In this document: positions 32,545-39,696 of the stretch, piece by piece | Layout of the letters: the number at the start of each line of letters is the position of its first letter | How positions within the stretch are numbered: the first letter of the stretch is position 1 | Assembly (NCBI GenBank): GCA_030625775.1 | Contig: DAOUQC010000044.1 | Location: 1-39,696, forward strand | Direction of reading: 5' to 3' | Length of the DNA: 39,696 bases | DNA from: Verrucomicrobiota bacterium | GTDB taxonomy: Bacteria; Verrucomicrobiota; Verrucomicrobiia; Verrucomicrobiales; DEV007 | Notes under the pieces: model-generated | Told to the model about the DNA's origin: nothing | Databases searched by the model: none | The model's input: the letters and a program-made list of their open reading frames with translations, nothing else | Made by a program: the position numbers and the translations under genes

Positions 32545-34056
32545 TTAACTAAGCTGATAATATGGAGTGCTCATCATCAGGTGAATTAATTCGGCCACTT
32601 CCTTGTCGCTAAAACCCTCACTCTCCTTGGCTTTGGCGTAGGCTTCAAAAGTCTCCCGCTGTAGAGGTTTGAGCTCGTCCTGAAAAATACGCTTTGTCAA
32701 AACCCGCACCAGCTTCTCGGGCTCCTGACGTAATTTCGGTGGAGCTATACTTTTATAATCAGGCCCCTTCCAGAAGTTTCCTTTTTGTTTTGCCTTACGA
32801 TTTTTCTTGCCACGACTACCACTCATCATCGGCCCCTTATTGCCGGACCCCTTGGTCACAAACCCCGCCACGTTGTAGCGTGTCAGAAGGCTGTTGGTAT
32901 TGATCCAGGCCTTGCCCCAATCCCAGCCTGCCACATTGGGCGGCATCAAAAGCTGTTGCCCAAGTTGAATCTGTACCAGCACCAGATAACGCGAGGGCAC
33001 CGTTTGCTTGATCTCAAGTTGCCTGAACATCTGAACCAGAAACTCCACCGGACTCTTGATCCGGGTTCGAATCGTCTTCGGCGAATAAAATTCTTCGGAA
33101 AGAAAAATCTGCCGCAGTACCGGAGCGATCTCGAATTTGTGTTCTTTCAATGTGGTTGCCAAAGCCTCCACTATTTCCTCCGAGGGGTTTCCATAAGCAA
33201 AAAACTCCCAAAGCTTCTTTGGCAAATAGTGTGCACAAGCCGGCTGCTTGAAAACAATGTTGATGATATCCCTGCCCTTATAGTTTCCTGTCTGGCCCAT
33301 GAATGTCTTCTCGCCTTCATCCCAGTTTTTTTGTACGTGACTCACTTTTCCTGTTCGACGGTCGAGCCCGTAACCCGTGAAAGCCCGTGCCGCTTCCTTG
33401 ATATCCTGCTCGGTGTAGTTCCCTTCACTCAAGGTGAAAAGCTCCAACAGCTCCCGGGCGAAATTTTCATTGGGTTTGCCCTTTTTCGATTGAGGAGTAT
33501 CCAGATAGCGCATCATGGCCGGATCAAGGGCAATTCGCTGGGTGAGCTTTTTGAAATTTCCCGTCGCAAACTCACGGAACAAGGCATTTTGTCGATAGAG
33601 CAGACGAGGGTCGCGGACCTTCTGGAGGCTGCTGGGAAAATGATCGTGCCAGAAAAGCGTCATCTTCTCCTGCAAGGGGGCATTGGCATTTAACATCCGG
33701 GCAAACCACCACGCTTGCAGTTCGCCACCTGCCTGCCGCTGAAGTTTCTGCATCTGCTGTCTGAGCTTCCTTCGCTTTTTGTCGACCTCTTCAGCACTCA
33801 TGTCACCGCGGTTCTGGCGCAGTTCCTTGATCTGCTTGAGATATTCCTCCCCCTTTTGATTACTCGTCTCCGTAGCCCACTCCGGCGGATTCAGCGGATC
33901 GATGCCTTCTGGTGGATTCAAGAGCAATTCCACGGCCTCTCCCCTTCCAAGAGCATGAAATTCAATAATCTGTTTCGGTGAACCGCCGAATCCGGCGCGG
34001 TTCAGAAGATGCGCTGCGTCGCGCTCGGTCCATTCGTTTTGTGCGGGTAAAAGCAT
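32545..34056 (-). CDS. DUF1800 protein
   Basis: A 503-residue protein recognised by DAAHLLNRAGFGGSPKQI at the start, MTLFWHDHFPSS, NFARELLELFTLSEGNYTEQD and AARAFTGYGLDRRTG, then NVAGWDWGKAWINTNSLLTR near the end. No signal peptide is evident at the chosen ATG. A Lys/Arg-rich insert lies near residue 420 (RGKKNRKAKQKG). It is paired with the DUF1501 gene 34 bases downstream; DUF1800/DUF1501 partners are usually co-inherited. Function unknown. Confidence 0.93.
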   Translation of the reverse strand: MLLPAQNEWTERDAAHLLNRAGFGGSPKQIIEFHALGRGEAVELLLNPPEGIDPLNPPEWATETSNQKGEEYLKQIKELRQNRGDMSAEEVDKKRRKLRQQMQKLQRQAGGELQAWWFARMLNANAPLQEKMTLFWHDHFPSSLQKVRDPRLLYRQNALFREFATGNFKKLTQRIALDPAMMRYLDTPQSKKGKPNENFARELLELFTLSEGNYTEQDIKEAARAFTGYGLDRRTGKVSHVQKNWDEGEKTFMGQTGNYKGRDIINIVFKQPACAHYLPKKLWEFFAYGNPSEEIVEALATTLKEHKFEIAPVLRQIFLSEEFYSPKTIRTRIKSPVEFLVQMFRQLEIKQTVPSRYLVLVQIQLGQQLLMPPNVAGWDWGKAWINTNSLLTRYNVAGFVTKGSGNKGPMMSGSRGKKNRKAKQKGNFWKGPDYKSIAPPKLRQEPEKLVRVLTKRIFQDELKPLQRETFEAYAKAKESEGFSDKEVAELIHLMMSTPYYQLS

Positions 34057-34440
34057 GGCTAAGTGGTTGATGACAGATAATAAAACTCCCTGTATTTGGA
34101 AAAGTTGCTCTTTTTTTGATATTTTAAAATAAAGGGAAATATACGGCTGGAATGCCCTTCAAGATTGATCACCTCAAACTTCACCCATGCGGTAGGCCCC
34201 TTCGAATACCTGGGGGATAAACAGGGTTTACCTTTTTATAATATTCTTAGTAAATTTAAGGGTCCAACAGACACTTACTATGCATCGCTTGGAAATTGAC
34301 CCGCAAATTTTAGCTTTTAGCGCCCGACAGTAGAAATCTGGCAGCGAAAATCCGTTTACATCTCTGCCATCTGACCCCTTGTTACATACACGCAAAATCT
34401 GGAATATAAATTTCCAAATCCTTTGTAAACTGTCATCATT
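34057..34440. other. 384-base divergent intergenic region
   Basis: It separates the DUF1800 gene from the TrpB2 gene. It is AT-rich near 34110-34135 and 34230-34260. TATAAA at 34405-34410 could be a -10 element for the TrpB2 gene, but no good -35 lies at the right distance. GAAATTGACCCG at 34292-34303 repeats a sequence next to the IS3 remnant. No ORF or strong hairpin was seen. Confidence 0.5.
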
Positions 34441-35805
34441 ATGGACTCGATAAAATACCTCCTGCCCGATAACGAAATTCCCCAGACGTGGTACAACATC
34501 GCTGCGGATTTACCCGAGCCCTTACCTCCCTTCCTTCATCCGGGAACAGGGGAACCCATTAGTCCGGAGGATCTGTCCCCTCTTTTCCCCAAGGCTTTGA
34601 TCGAGCAGGAAGTGTCCACAGAACGGTGGATAGCAATACCGGAAGAGATTCGACAAATTTTGGCACAATGGCGATGCACTCCACTTTACCGAGCTCGCCG
34701 ATTGGAAAAAGCACTTAATACTCCCGCACGGATCTATTACAAATACGAAGGAGTTTCTCCAAGCGGCTCACACAAACCAAACACAGCAGTTCCCCAGGCT
34801 TATTATAATAAGCAGGAAGGTGTTAAAAAAATATCGACTGAGACCGGGGCCGGACAATGGGGCTCATCGATGGGAATGGCCTGCCAGATGTTTGGGCTCG
34901 AGTGCCTGGTGCACATGGTCAAGGTCAGCTATAATCAAAAACCCTATCGCAGAGCGTTGATGGAAGCTTACAATGCAACCTGCATCGCCAGCCCAAGTGA
35001 TACCACCGAAGCCGGTCGTGCAATCCTTGAAAAAGACCCGGATTGCCCGGGCTCGCTCGGGATCGCTATTTCTGAAGCCGTCGAGGTCGCGGCAAAAAAC
35101 GATGATACCAAATACTGTCTTGGCAGTGTCTTGAATCACGTGCTCCTGCATCAAACCGTGATAGGATTGGAGTCACAGAAGCAGATGGAGATGGCCGGCG
35201 ACTCACCGGATGTAGTGATTGGCTGTGCTGGTGGAGGCTCCAATTTTGCCGGTATCGCCTTCCCTTTCATTGGAGAAAAACTTCGTGGAGGAAAAAATGT
35301 TCGTGCCATTGCTGTCGAACCCACAGCCTGCCCTACCTTGACCCAAGGGCCTTTGAAATACGATTTCGGGGATACCGCACACCTGACACCTCTAGTAAAA
35401 ATGAACACCCTGGGCAGCAGCTTTGTGCCTCCAAGTTTTCATAGCGGCGGGCTGCGTTATCATGGAATGGCACCGCTTGTCAGTCACGCCATGAGCCTCG
35501 GCTTGATGGAAGCACAAGCTTACAACCAGATTGAGGCATTCACCGCAGGAGTCGAATTTGCCAAGGCGGAAGGAATCATTCCCGCCCCTGAATCAACCCA
35601 CGCTGTGGTCGGTGCAATCAGGGAGGCAGAACGCTGCCGGGAGGAAGGCAAGGATGAAACAATTTTGTTCTGCCTCTCGGGGCACGGGCATTTCGACATG
35701 CAGGCTTACATCGACTTTCACGAAGGAAAGCTACAGGATTACGAATTTCCGGAAGAAGAAATAGGCATGGCCCTGTCCGGCCTGCCCTCTTTTGGAAATG
35801 AGTGA
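34441..35805 (+). CDS. TrpB2-type tryptophan synthase beta chain
   Basis: A 454-residue PLP enzyme of the TrpB2 branch, longer than canonical TrpB (about 400). The N-terminal [20 protein letters not shown] and [15 protein letters not shown] are TrpB2 signatures. The PLP lysine is Lys112 in [21 protein letters not shown] and the phosphate-binding loop [11 protein letters not shown] are intact. The reaction is serine plus indole to tryptophan; TrpB2 proteins usually work without TrpA and may salvage free indole. No other trp gene is adjacent. Confidence 0.92.
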   Translation: MDSIKYLLPDNEIPQTWYNIAADLPEPLPPFLHPGTGEPISPEDLSPLFPKALIEQEVSTERWIAIPEEIRQILAQWRCTPLYRARRLEKALNTPARIYYKYEGVSPSGSHKPNTAVPQAYYNKQEGVKKISTETGAGQWGSSMGMACQMFGLECLVHMVKVSYNQKPYRRALMEAYNATCIASPSDTTEAGRAILEKDPDCPGSLGIAISEAVEVAAKNDDTKYCLGSVLNHVLLHQTVIGLESQKQMEMAGDSPDVVIGCAGGGSNFAGIAFPFIGEKLRGGKNVRAIAVEPTACPTLTQGPLKYDFGDTAHLTPLVKMNTLGSSFVPPSFHSGGLRYHGMAPLVSHAMSLGLMEAQAYNQIEAFTAGVEFAKAEGIIPAPESTHAVVGAIREAERCREEGKDETILFCLSGHGHFDMQAYIDFHEGKLQDYEFPEEEIGMALSGLPSFGNE

Positions 35806-35855
35806 ACCCCGTTCCCGTGGAGGGTTAACACAAAAAGGCTGCCTTTAAAAAAGCT

Positions 35856-36266
35856 TCACTCTTTTTTGAGAACCATGCACCACTGCCCTTTCTTGGTTTC
35901 AAAGCTGGTCGGACGGGGTTTGCCAGGATCTCCTACACACCAAACCAGTGTGCCGCCTTTCACAGTAACGATCCCCTCATAAGCTTTCTTGGCTCCTTTC
36001 TTGATGCCATTCAGTTGATATGGCTCTATTGATGTATCCAAGGTAAGGCTGCCTCCACCAGCCTTGTTGCTGTCCACTTTCTTCCCTTTTATGGTAATAG
36101 ATATCTGCGGCCCATCTTCGGGTTTATCCATTCCTCCTGCAAGTCGGTGCCCCGACCAGGTTCCTGCCAATTTACCTAACACCACTGCCTCCTCATCCTT
36201 GGCATATGAAAATGTAAGCGCAGAGAGGGTGCAGAAAACAATTATTAAAGTCAGGTGTTTTTTCAT
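35856..36266 (-). CDS. TIGR03067-like small secreted protein
   Basis: The ATG at 36266 gives 136 residues with a signal peptide (MKKHLTLIIVFCTLSALTFS then YAKDEE); the longer frame to 36440 adds an implausible Cys-rich leader. KLAGTWSG at the start of the mature part, SLTLDTSIEPYQLNG, YEGIVTVKGGTLVWCVGDPG and KPRPTSFE near the end match the TIGR03067 pattern of small lipocalin-like proteins common in Planctomycetes and Verrucomicrobia. Function unknown. It is convergent with the TrpB2 gene. Confidence 0.72.
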   Translation of the reverse strand: MKKHLTLIIVFCTLSALTFSYAKDEEAVVLGKLAGTWSGHRLAGGMDKPEDGPQISITIKGKKVDSNKAGGGSLTLDTSIEPYQLNGIKKGAKKAYEGIVTVKGGTLVWCVGDPGKPRPTSFETKKGQWCMVLKKE

Positions 36267-36618
36267 AGGGGTAATTTTAATTTGTAAGCAAAATGGCGTC
36301 AAGCAATTCGCCACATACAAGAAATCCTGTCTATGCAGACTACCACCCACGCAAACCCCATCGCTAAAGGCTTTCCCACTACAAACCCCCTTCACCCCGG
36401 TTATTGACACAGATAGTTTACAGCAATTTAAACACAACAAATATCAAGATCCGAGTAGTAAGGGCGGCTTTATTCGCGCGAAGGTGTCCAAACCCCACCA
36501 TCGTAATCCAATATTACTAAACCATAACTCTATACGCGCCCTCCATCACCTAAGCTCCCATCCCTGGTACCTTTGCCCGCCTGGCCGTTAAACTCAGTTC
36601 CACTTTCAAAAACTCCCG
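36267..36618. other. 352-base intergenic region before the BNR_4 gene
   Basis: It separates divergent genes. The one clear signal is a sigma-70-like promoter at 36404-36432. The rest is C-rich on the plus strand with no strong hairpin or credible ORF, leaving a long leader of about 180 bases before the propeller gene. Confidence 0.5.
36404..36432 (+). promoter_or_regulatory. Sigma-70-like promoter
   Basis: TTGACA at 36404-36409 is a perfect -35; 17 bases later TTTAAA at 36427-36432 is a fair -10. It points toward the BNR_4 gene 187 bases away. The long distance leaves room for leader regulation or for a different start of transcription. Confidence 0.45.
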
Positions 36619-37977
36619 ATGATGACATACAAAAAATTACTGCTTACACACACTCTGGTTTTTACCTGTATCCCCTACCTGCTGGCATCTGATCCAGACG
36701 GCTTGATTCAATTGAATGACGACGGGGCGTGGTGCTGGTTTCAGGATGAACGGGCACTGATCCATCAAGGCAAACTCATCGTTGGCTCGGTAGCTTGTGG
36801 GACAAAGGATGAAACCCGGCGTGGGGACATCGACCTGACCATACTGGATCTTAATTCCAAAAAAGTCGAGCGGGTTGAACTCCATGACCAATTGCAGCCG
36901 GACGATCACAATGTAGCGGGATTACTGGCTCGTCCCGACGGTCGTTTACTGGCGGTTTACTCAAAACACGGACCGGAGAACAAGTTTTATTACAGGATCA
37001 GTCAGGCCGACAGCCTGACAAACTGGGGAACAGTCAATGAATTTGCGCCCTCGAAAAAATCGCGTATTACTTATTCAAACCTTCATTTGCTAAAAAATGA
37101 ACGAGGCGGCGAAGGGCGGGTCTATAATTTTTTCCGGGGCTTGAATGGAAGCAACAAACCGTCCTACGCATTCTCCGATGACCTGGGACAGAGCTGGACA
37201 ACCGGAAACATAGCCATTGAATTTCCCTCTTCATTCAAGCACCGCCCCTATGTCAAATATGCCTCCAACGGCAAGGACACAATTCACCTGCTCTATACCG
37301 ACGCCCATCCCCGCAATTTTAATAACAACATTTACCACATCTATTATCGCAACGGTTTTCTGCATAGATCTGACGGCTCTAAAATAGCTTCTCTCAAAGA
37401 AGGGCTCAAAATCCCCGGTGAAGGCACTCTTATTTTCCGTGGAGATTCCAATAATATCGGCTGGACGAGCGACTTGCACCTCAGTGACGACGGAAGACCT
37501 TATGCCGTCTGCACAGTCAGAAAAAACTCTACAGGTCAATCTCCAGAACAATTCGGCAATGACCTGCGCTATCGCTACGCCTGGTGGGATGGACAGAACT
37601 GGCACGATCAGGAAATCGCCCATGCGGGAAGCCGGCTCTACGAGCGTGAATTTGACTACACCGGCAACATCTGCCTCGATCCGGATGACTTGAACCAGGT
37701 TTACATATCAACTGACGCCAACCCTGTGACAGGGAAAGCCCTCATCAGCAAAACAGATGGCAAACGTCATTATGAAATTTTCCACGGCACTACCGGCGAC
37801 AAGGGAAAGACTTTTCAGTGGGAGGCAATCACCAGGGATTCGTCGGCCGACAACCTCCGGCCCATCATGCCAAAGTGGAATGACAAACAAAGCATGTTAC
37901 TCTGGTATCGCGGAACTTACCGCACCTTCGTTGACTATGACACCGAAGTTGTCGGCTTGATTCTTGAGACGCCCTGA
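36619..37977 (+). CDS. Secreted BNR_4-type beta-propeller protein, possible polysaccharide lyase
   Basis: A 452-residue protein with a signal peptide (residues 1 to about 23, LLASDP). NDDGAWCWFQDERALIHQGK opens the propeller, and Asp-box-like sequences such as SDDLGQSWTT recur. DDHNVAGLLARPDGR and VYSKHG place His97 and His117 20 residues apart on neighbouring strands, reminiscent of the paired catalytic histidines of PL24/PL25 ulvan lyases, which share this fold. This is an inference from spacing; the other lyase residues could not be matched confidently. A sialidase-like or non-catalytic binding role remains possible. Confidence 0.75.
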   Translation: MMTYKKLLLTHTLVFTCIPYLLASDPDGLIQLNDDGAWCWFQDERALIHQGKLIVGSVACGTKDETRRGDIDLTILDLNSKKVERVELHDQLQPDDHNVAGLLARPDGRLLAVYSKHGPENKFYYRISQADSLTNWGTVNEFAPSKKSRITYSNLHLLKNERGGEGRVYNFFRGLNGSNKPSYAFSDDLGQSWTTGNIAIEFPSSFKHRPYVKYASNGKDTIHLLYTDAHPRNFNNNIYHIYYRNGFLHRSDGSKIASLKEGLKIPGEGTLIFRGDSNNIGWTSDLHLSDDGRPYAVCTVRKNSTGQSPEQFGNDLRYRYAWWDGQNWHDQEIAHAGSRLYEREFDYTGNICLDPDDLNQVYISTDANPVTGKALISKTDGKRHYEIFHGTTGDKGKTFQWEAITRDSSADNLRPIMPKWNDKQSMLLWYRGTYRTFVDYDTEVVGLILETP

Positions 37978-38055
37978 GAGCCTGCTGAAAACCATGGAGT
38001 TCAATACCACTGAGTAACAACATTCCCCGCCCCCTTCCTCTATTCCCCTCCGGTA

Positions 38056-39477
38056 TTAGTTGCCAGGCAGCAGGAAATCGATCACATCCGATGATGTATA
38101 AATAAGCTCACCCGGTTTCGAAACCCGCTTGATGCCTGACAAGTCGTCACCACAAGTCACCAGAGGTGGTTCCTCATAGGCATTTTTTCGAACCTGTCCC
38201 AGCCCGATATTGGCCATCAGTCCGTTGCAAAGGCACTTTTTACCAATACTGTCCTCGATTTTTCCCCCATTTTTAACATAGGCTTCCGGATCTTCCGCCC
38301 GGCAACGCCACCCGACACTGCCATCCGGCAGCTCATAGGCCTCACGCAGATATCCTAGATCACACATCCGTGGTCGTTCGGCATAGGGAGCCTCCTCCGA
38401 AAGAGTGTCGGGAATAGAGATTACCTTAAAAGGAAAGCCTGTGGGAGAGGCAACCGGATCTGTCTTGATATGGGTTTTTCCTTCCTGACAACTCTTGATA
38501 ACATCACGTTTTAAATCTTCCCGCAACCCCGACTCTTCACAAAAAGCAAAAATTGTCCCCACCTGAACTCCCTCCGCACCGGAGGCGCAAGCTTTGGCAA
38601 CTTCCTCCGGGCTGCCGTAGGAGCCTGCTAACCAAAAGGGAAGCCCAAGGGCACGAATCACCTCAAGATTAACTTCATCCCGTGGACCGTAAACCGGTTC
38701 ACCTTCCGCACTGAGCCCCCCCTTGCCCCGCGGTGGAGCATTGTGACCACCGGCCGTTGGACCTTCAATGATCAGACCATCCACCTTCCCCTTGCACTTT
38801 TTCACCATGACCGTAGCCAGGGTAGCCGAGGCCACAATAGGGAAAAATTGAGGCTGCGGCAGGACCTTGCATTGATTCCCGAATATATCTCCCGGATCAA
38901 AAGCAAGCTTGTGACTCTGCCCACTCTCAGCATTCTGGACATGAAGATCAAACTCTGCCGCTTCGCCCCGGGCAAGGCTATCAATGATTGTGGGGACTTG
39001 CAGAGGGATCCCCGCCCCCACAATAACGACGTCGACACCTGCCAGCATTGCCCCGTAAAGCGACGGCAAAAGAGGCGCCTGGATTTTATGCAAAAAATTG
39101 ATTCCCACCGGACCGTCATGACCCTCCTTCGCTAGAAATACCTCTACAAAATTAGCTACAATCAACAACTCCTGGAGCATTCGACTTGGCTCGTGCCCCA
39201 CCAAAGGCTTACCTGCAAAAGGCTGGCCCTCCGCCTTGCCTTCCGGCACATAATAGCGACCAACAATGCGTTGGGCGATATCCGCATCGGGAAAAGCCGC
39301 CAGACCACGACGCATATGCCCACCCGGGTCTCCGAGCTGCAGTCGTCTCACAAAAATGAGGTCCAAAGCTGTCCCACTAACTACGCCCAACTGCTTGCGC
39401 AGCGATACGGCCCGGGCAAGACGCCAGTCAGAGATGCCCAGACCCATGCCTCCTTGGATAATTTTAAAAGAATTCAT
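38056..39477 (-). CDS. Nitronate monooxygenase / 2-nitropropane dioxygenase family protein
   Basis: A 473-residue FMN TIM-barrel protein. IIQGGMGLGISDWRLARAVS at the N-terminus, GPVGINFLHKI, VDVVIVGAGIPLQVP and IIEGPTAGGHNAPPRGK with the probable catalytic His245, then WLAGSYGSPEEVAKACASGA and GVQVGTIFAFCEESG, follow the family order. It is longer than the roughly 320-350-residue classical enzyme because of a C-terminal Cys-containing part (MCDLGYLREAY, GWRCRAEDPEAY, KKCLCNGLMANIGL) seen in a long subgroup. The substrate is uncertain: nitronates, or an enoyl-reductase-like role. Confidence 0.88.
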   Translation of the reverse strand: MNSFKIIQGGMGLGISDWRLARAVSLRKQLGVVSGTALDLIFVRRLQLGDPGGHMRRGLAAFPDADIAQRIVGRYYVPEGKAEGQPFAGKPLVGHEPSRMLQELLIVANFVEVFLAKEGHDGPVGINFLHKIQAPLLPSLYGAMLAGVDVVIVGAGIPLQVPTIIDSLARGEAAEFDLHVQNAESGQSHKLAFDPGDIFGNQCKVLPQPQFFPIVASATLATVMVKKCKGKVDGLIIEGPTAGGHNAPPRGKGGLSAEGEPVYGPRDEVNLEVIRALGLPFWLAGSYGSPEEVAKACASGAEGVQVGTIFAFCEESGLREDLKRDVIKSCQEGKTHIKTDPVASPTGFPFKVISIPDTLSEEAPYAERPRMCDLGYLREAYELPDGSVGWRCRAEDPEAYVKNGGKIEDSIGKKCLCNGLMANIGLGQVRKNAYEEPPLVTCGDDLSGIKRVSKPGELIYTSSDVIDFLLPGN

Positions 39478-39537
39478 AGCTGGATATACCCCCCTCGATC
39501 ATGACCGGGTAAATTCAATTAAAAAATAGACCTGCCA

Positions 39538-39696
39538 CTAATCAGATTCCGACACCTTCTCCGAAGAAGATGTGTATTCAGGGTGCAGGGTGGAATCACC
39601 AAACAGCCCCATGACGGTCGACATCAGCCCTTTGCGCACGGATTTAGGTGGATTCTCACACCACTTGCCCACCTTCACCTCTCCTTTCATCTTCAC
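39538..39696 (-). CDS. 3' end of an unidentified gene
   Basis: An open frame enters from the right edge and stops at TAG 39538-39540, encoding 52 visible residues (MKGEVKVGKWCENPP, then KSVRKGLMSTVMGLFGDS and an acidic Ser-rich tail). An ATG at 39690 could also make it a complete small protein. It lies 60 bases upstream of the nitronate monooxygenase gene on the same strand, so the two may be co-transcribed. The family was not recognised. Confidence 0.45.
   Translation of the reverse strand: MKMKGEVKVGKWCENPPKSVRKGLMSTVMGLFGDSTLHPEYTSSSEKVSESD

Noticed and set aside
32785-33693. 302-codon open frame antisense to DUF1800
   Set aside because: It lies fully within a well-supported DUF1800 gene, has no recognisable domain and no start signal; an antisense shadow.
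36267-36440. N-terminal extension of the TIGR03067-like gene
   Set aside because: The added 58 residues are Cys-rich and precede a perfect signal peptide starting at ATG 36266.
1-39696. CRISPR arrays, tRNA or rRNA genes, prophage genes
   Set aside because: No regularly spaced repeats, no cloverleaf-like intergenic sequence and no phage structural genes were seen; almost all of the window is accounted for by protein genes.

Overview
The window reads as a bacterial chromosome segment from the PVC group, most likely Verrucomicrobiota. The evidence is an adjacent DUF1501 (Tat-exported) and DUF1800 pair, a TIGR03067-type secreted protein, a sigma-factor-like gene coupled to a planctomycete/verrucomicrobial-style Ser/Thr kinase, and large secreted LamG and beta-propeller glycan-active proteins. 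Shine-Dalgarno sites are weak at most genes, and GTG/TTG starts recur. No tRNA, rRNA or CRISPR array was seen.

Layout. 1-5546: two same-strand glycan-related genes, a GH42-like protein cut by the window edge and a 1297-aa LamG/TIM-barrel-like/DUF1080-like protein. 5554-5628: an inverted pair of REP-like palindromes between convergent genes. 5630-9867: an MtfA-type metallopeptidase diverging from a TCA cluster, sucC-sucD-gltA. 10004-15371: DUF3307 membrane protein, S41 C-terminal protease overlapping tsaD, a lipase-like hydrolase and a convergent DUF900 hydrolase. 15586-15880: an IS3-family transposase remnant just upstream of pyrH-frr. 17421-17561: a MITE-like inverted repeat. 17598-21507: a GlmU-like left-handed beta-helix protein, MidA-like methyltransferase, DUF4190 protein and lysA. 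21523-25013: an M23/PKD secreted peptidase diverging from the sigma-like/kinase pair.

25139-29827 is the most interesting part. Two NrdR-box-like sites and a leader with strong inverted repeats precede a class III (anaerobic) ribonucleotide reductase. Its large subunit NrdD ends just after the zinc-binding motif and has no glycyl-radical motif. The motif (RVMGYHRPV) lies on a separate 56-codon ORF at 27463-27633, in the same frame, after one TAA stop and a 27-base gap, with its own ribosome binding site. The activase nrdG follows. A TetR regulator with a palindromic operator and a RIC/YtfE-type Fe-S repair protein come next, suggesting a low-oxygen or nitrosative-stress neighbourhood.

29913-39696: orphan DsbD N-terminal-domain protein, queD, DUF1501/DUF1800 pair, TrpB2-type tryptophan synthase beta chain, TIGR03067-like protein, BNR_4 beta-propeller protein, nitronate monooxygenase family protein, and the 3' end of an unidentified gene. 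All assignments come from reading the sequence and from memory of protein families; no database search was run.
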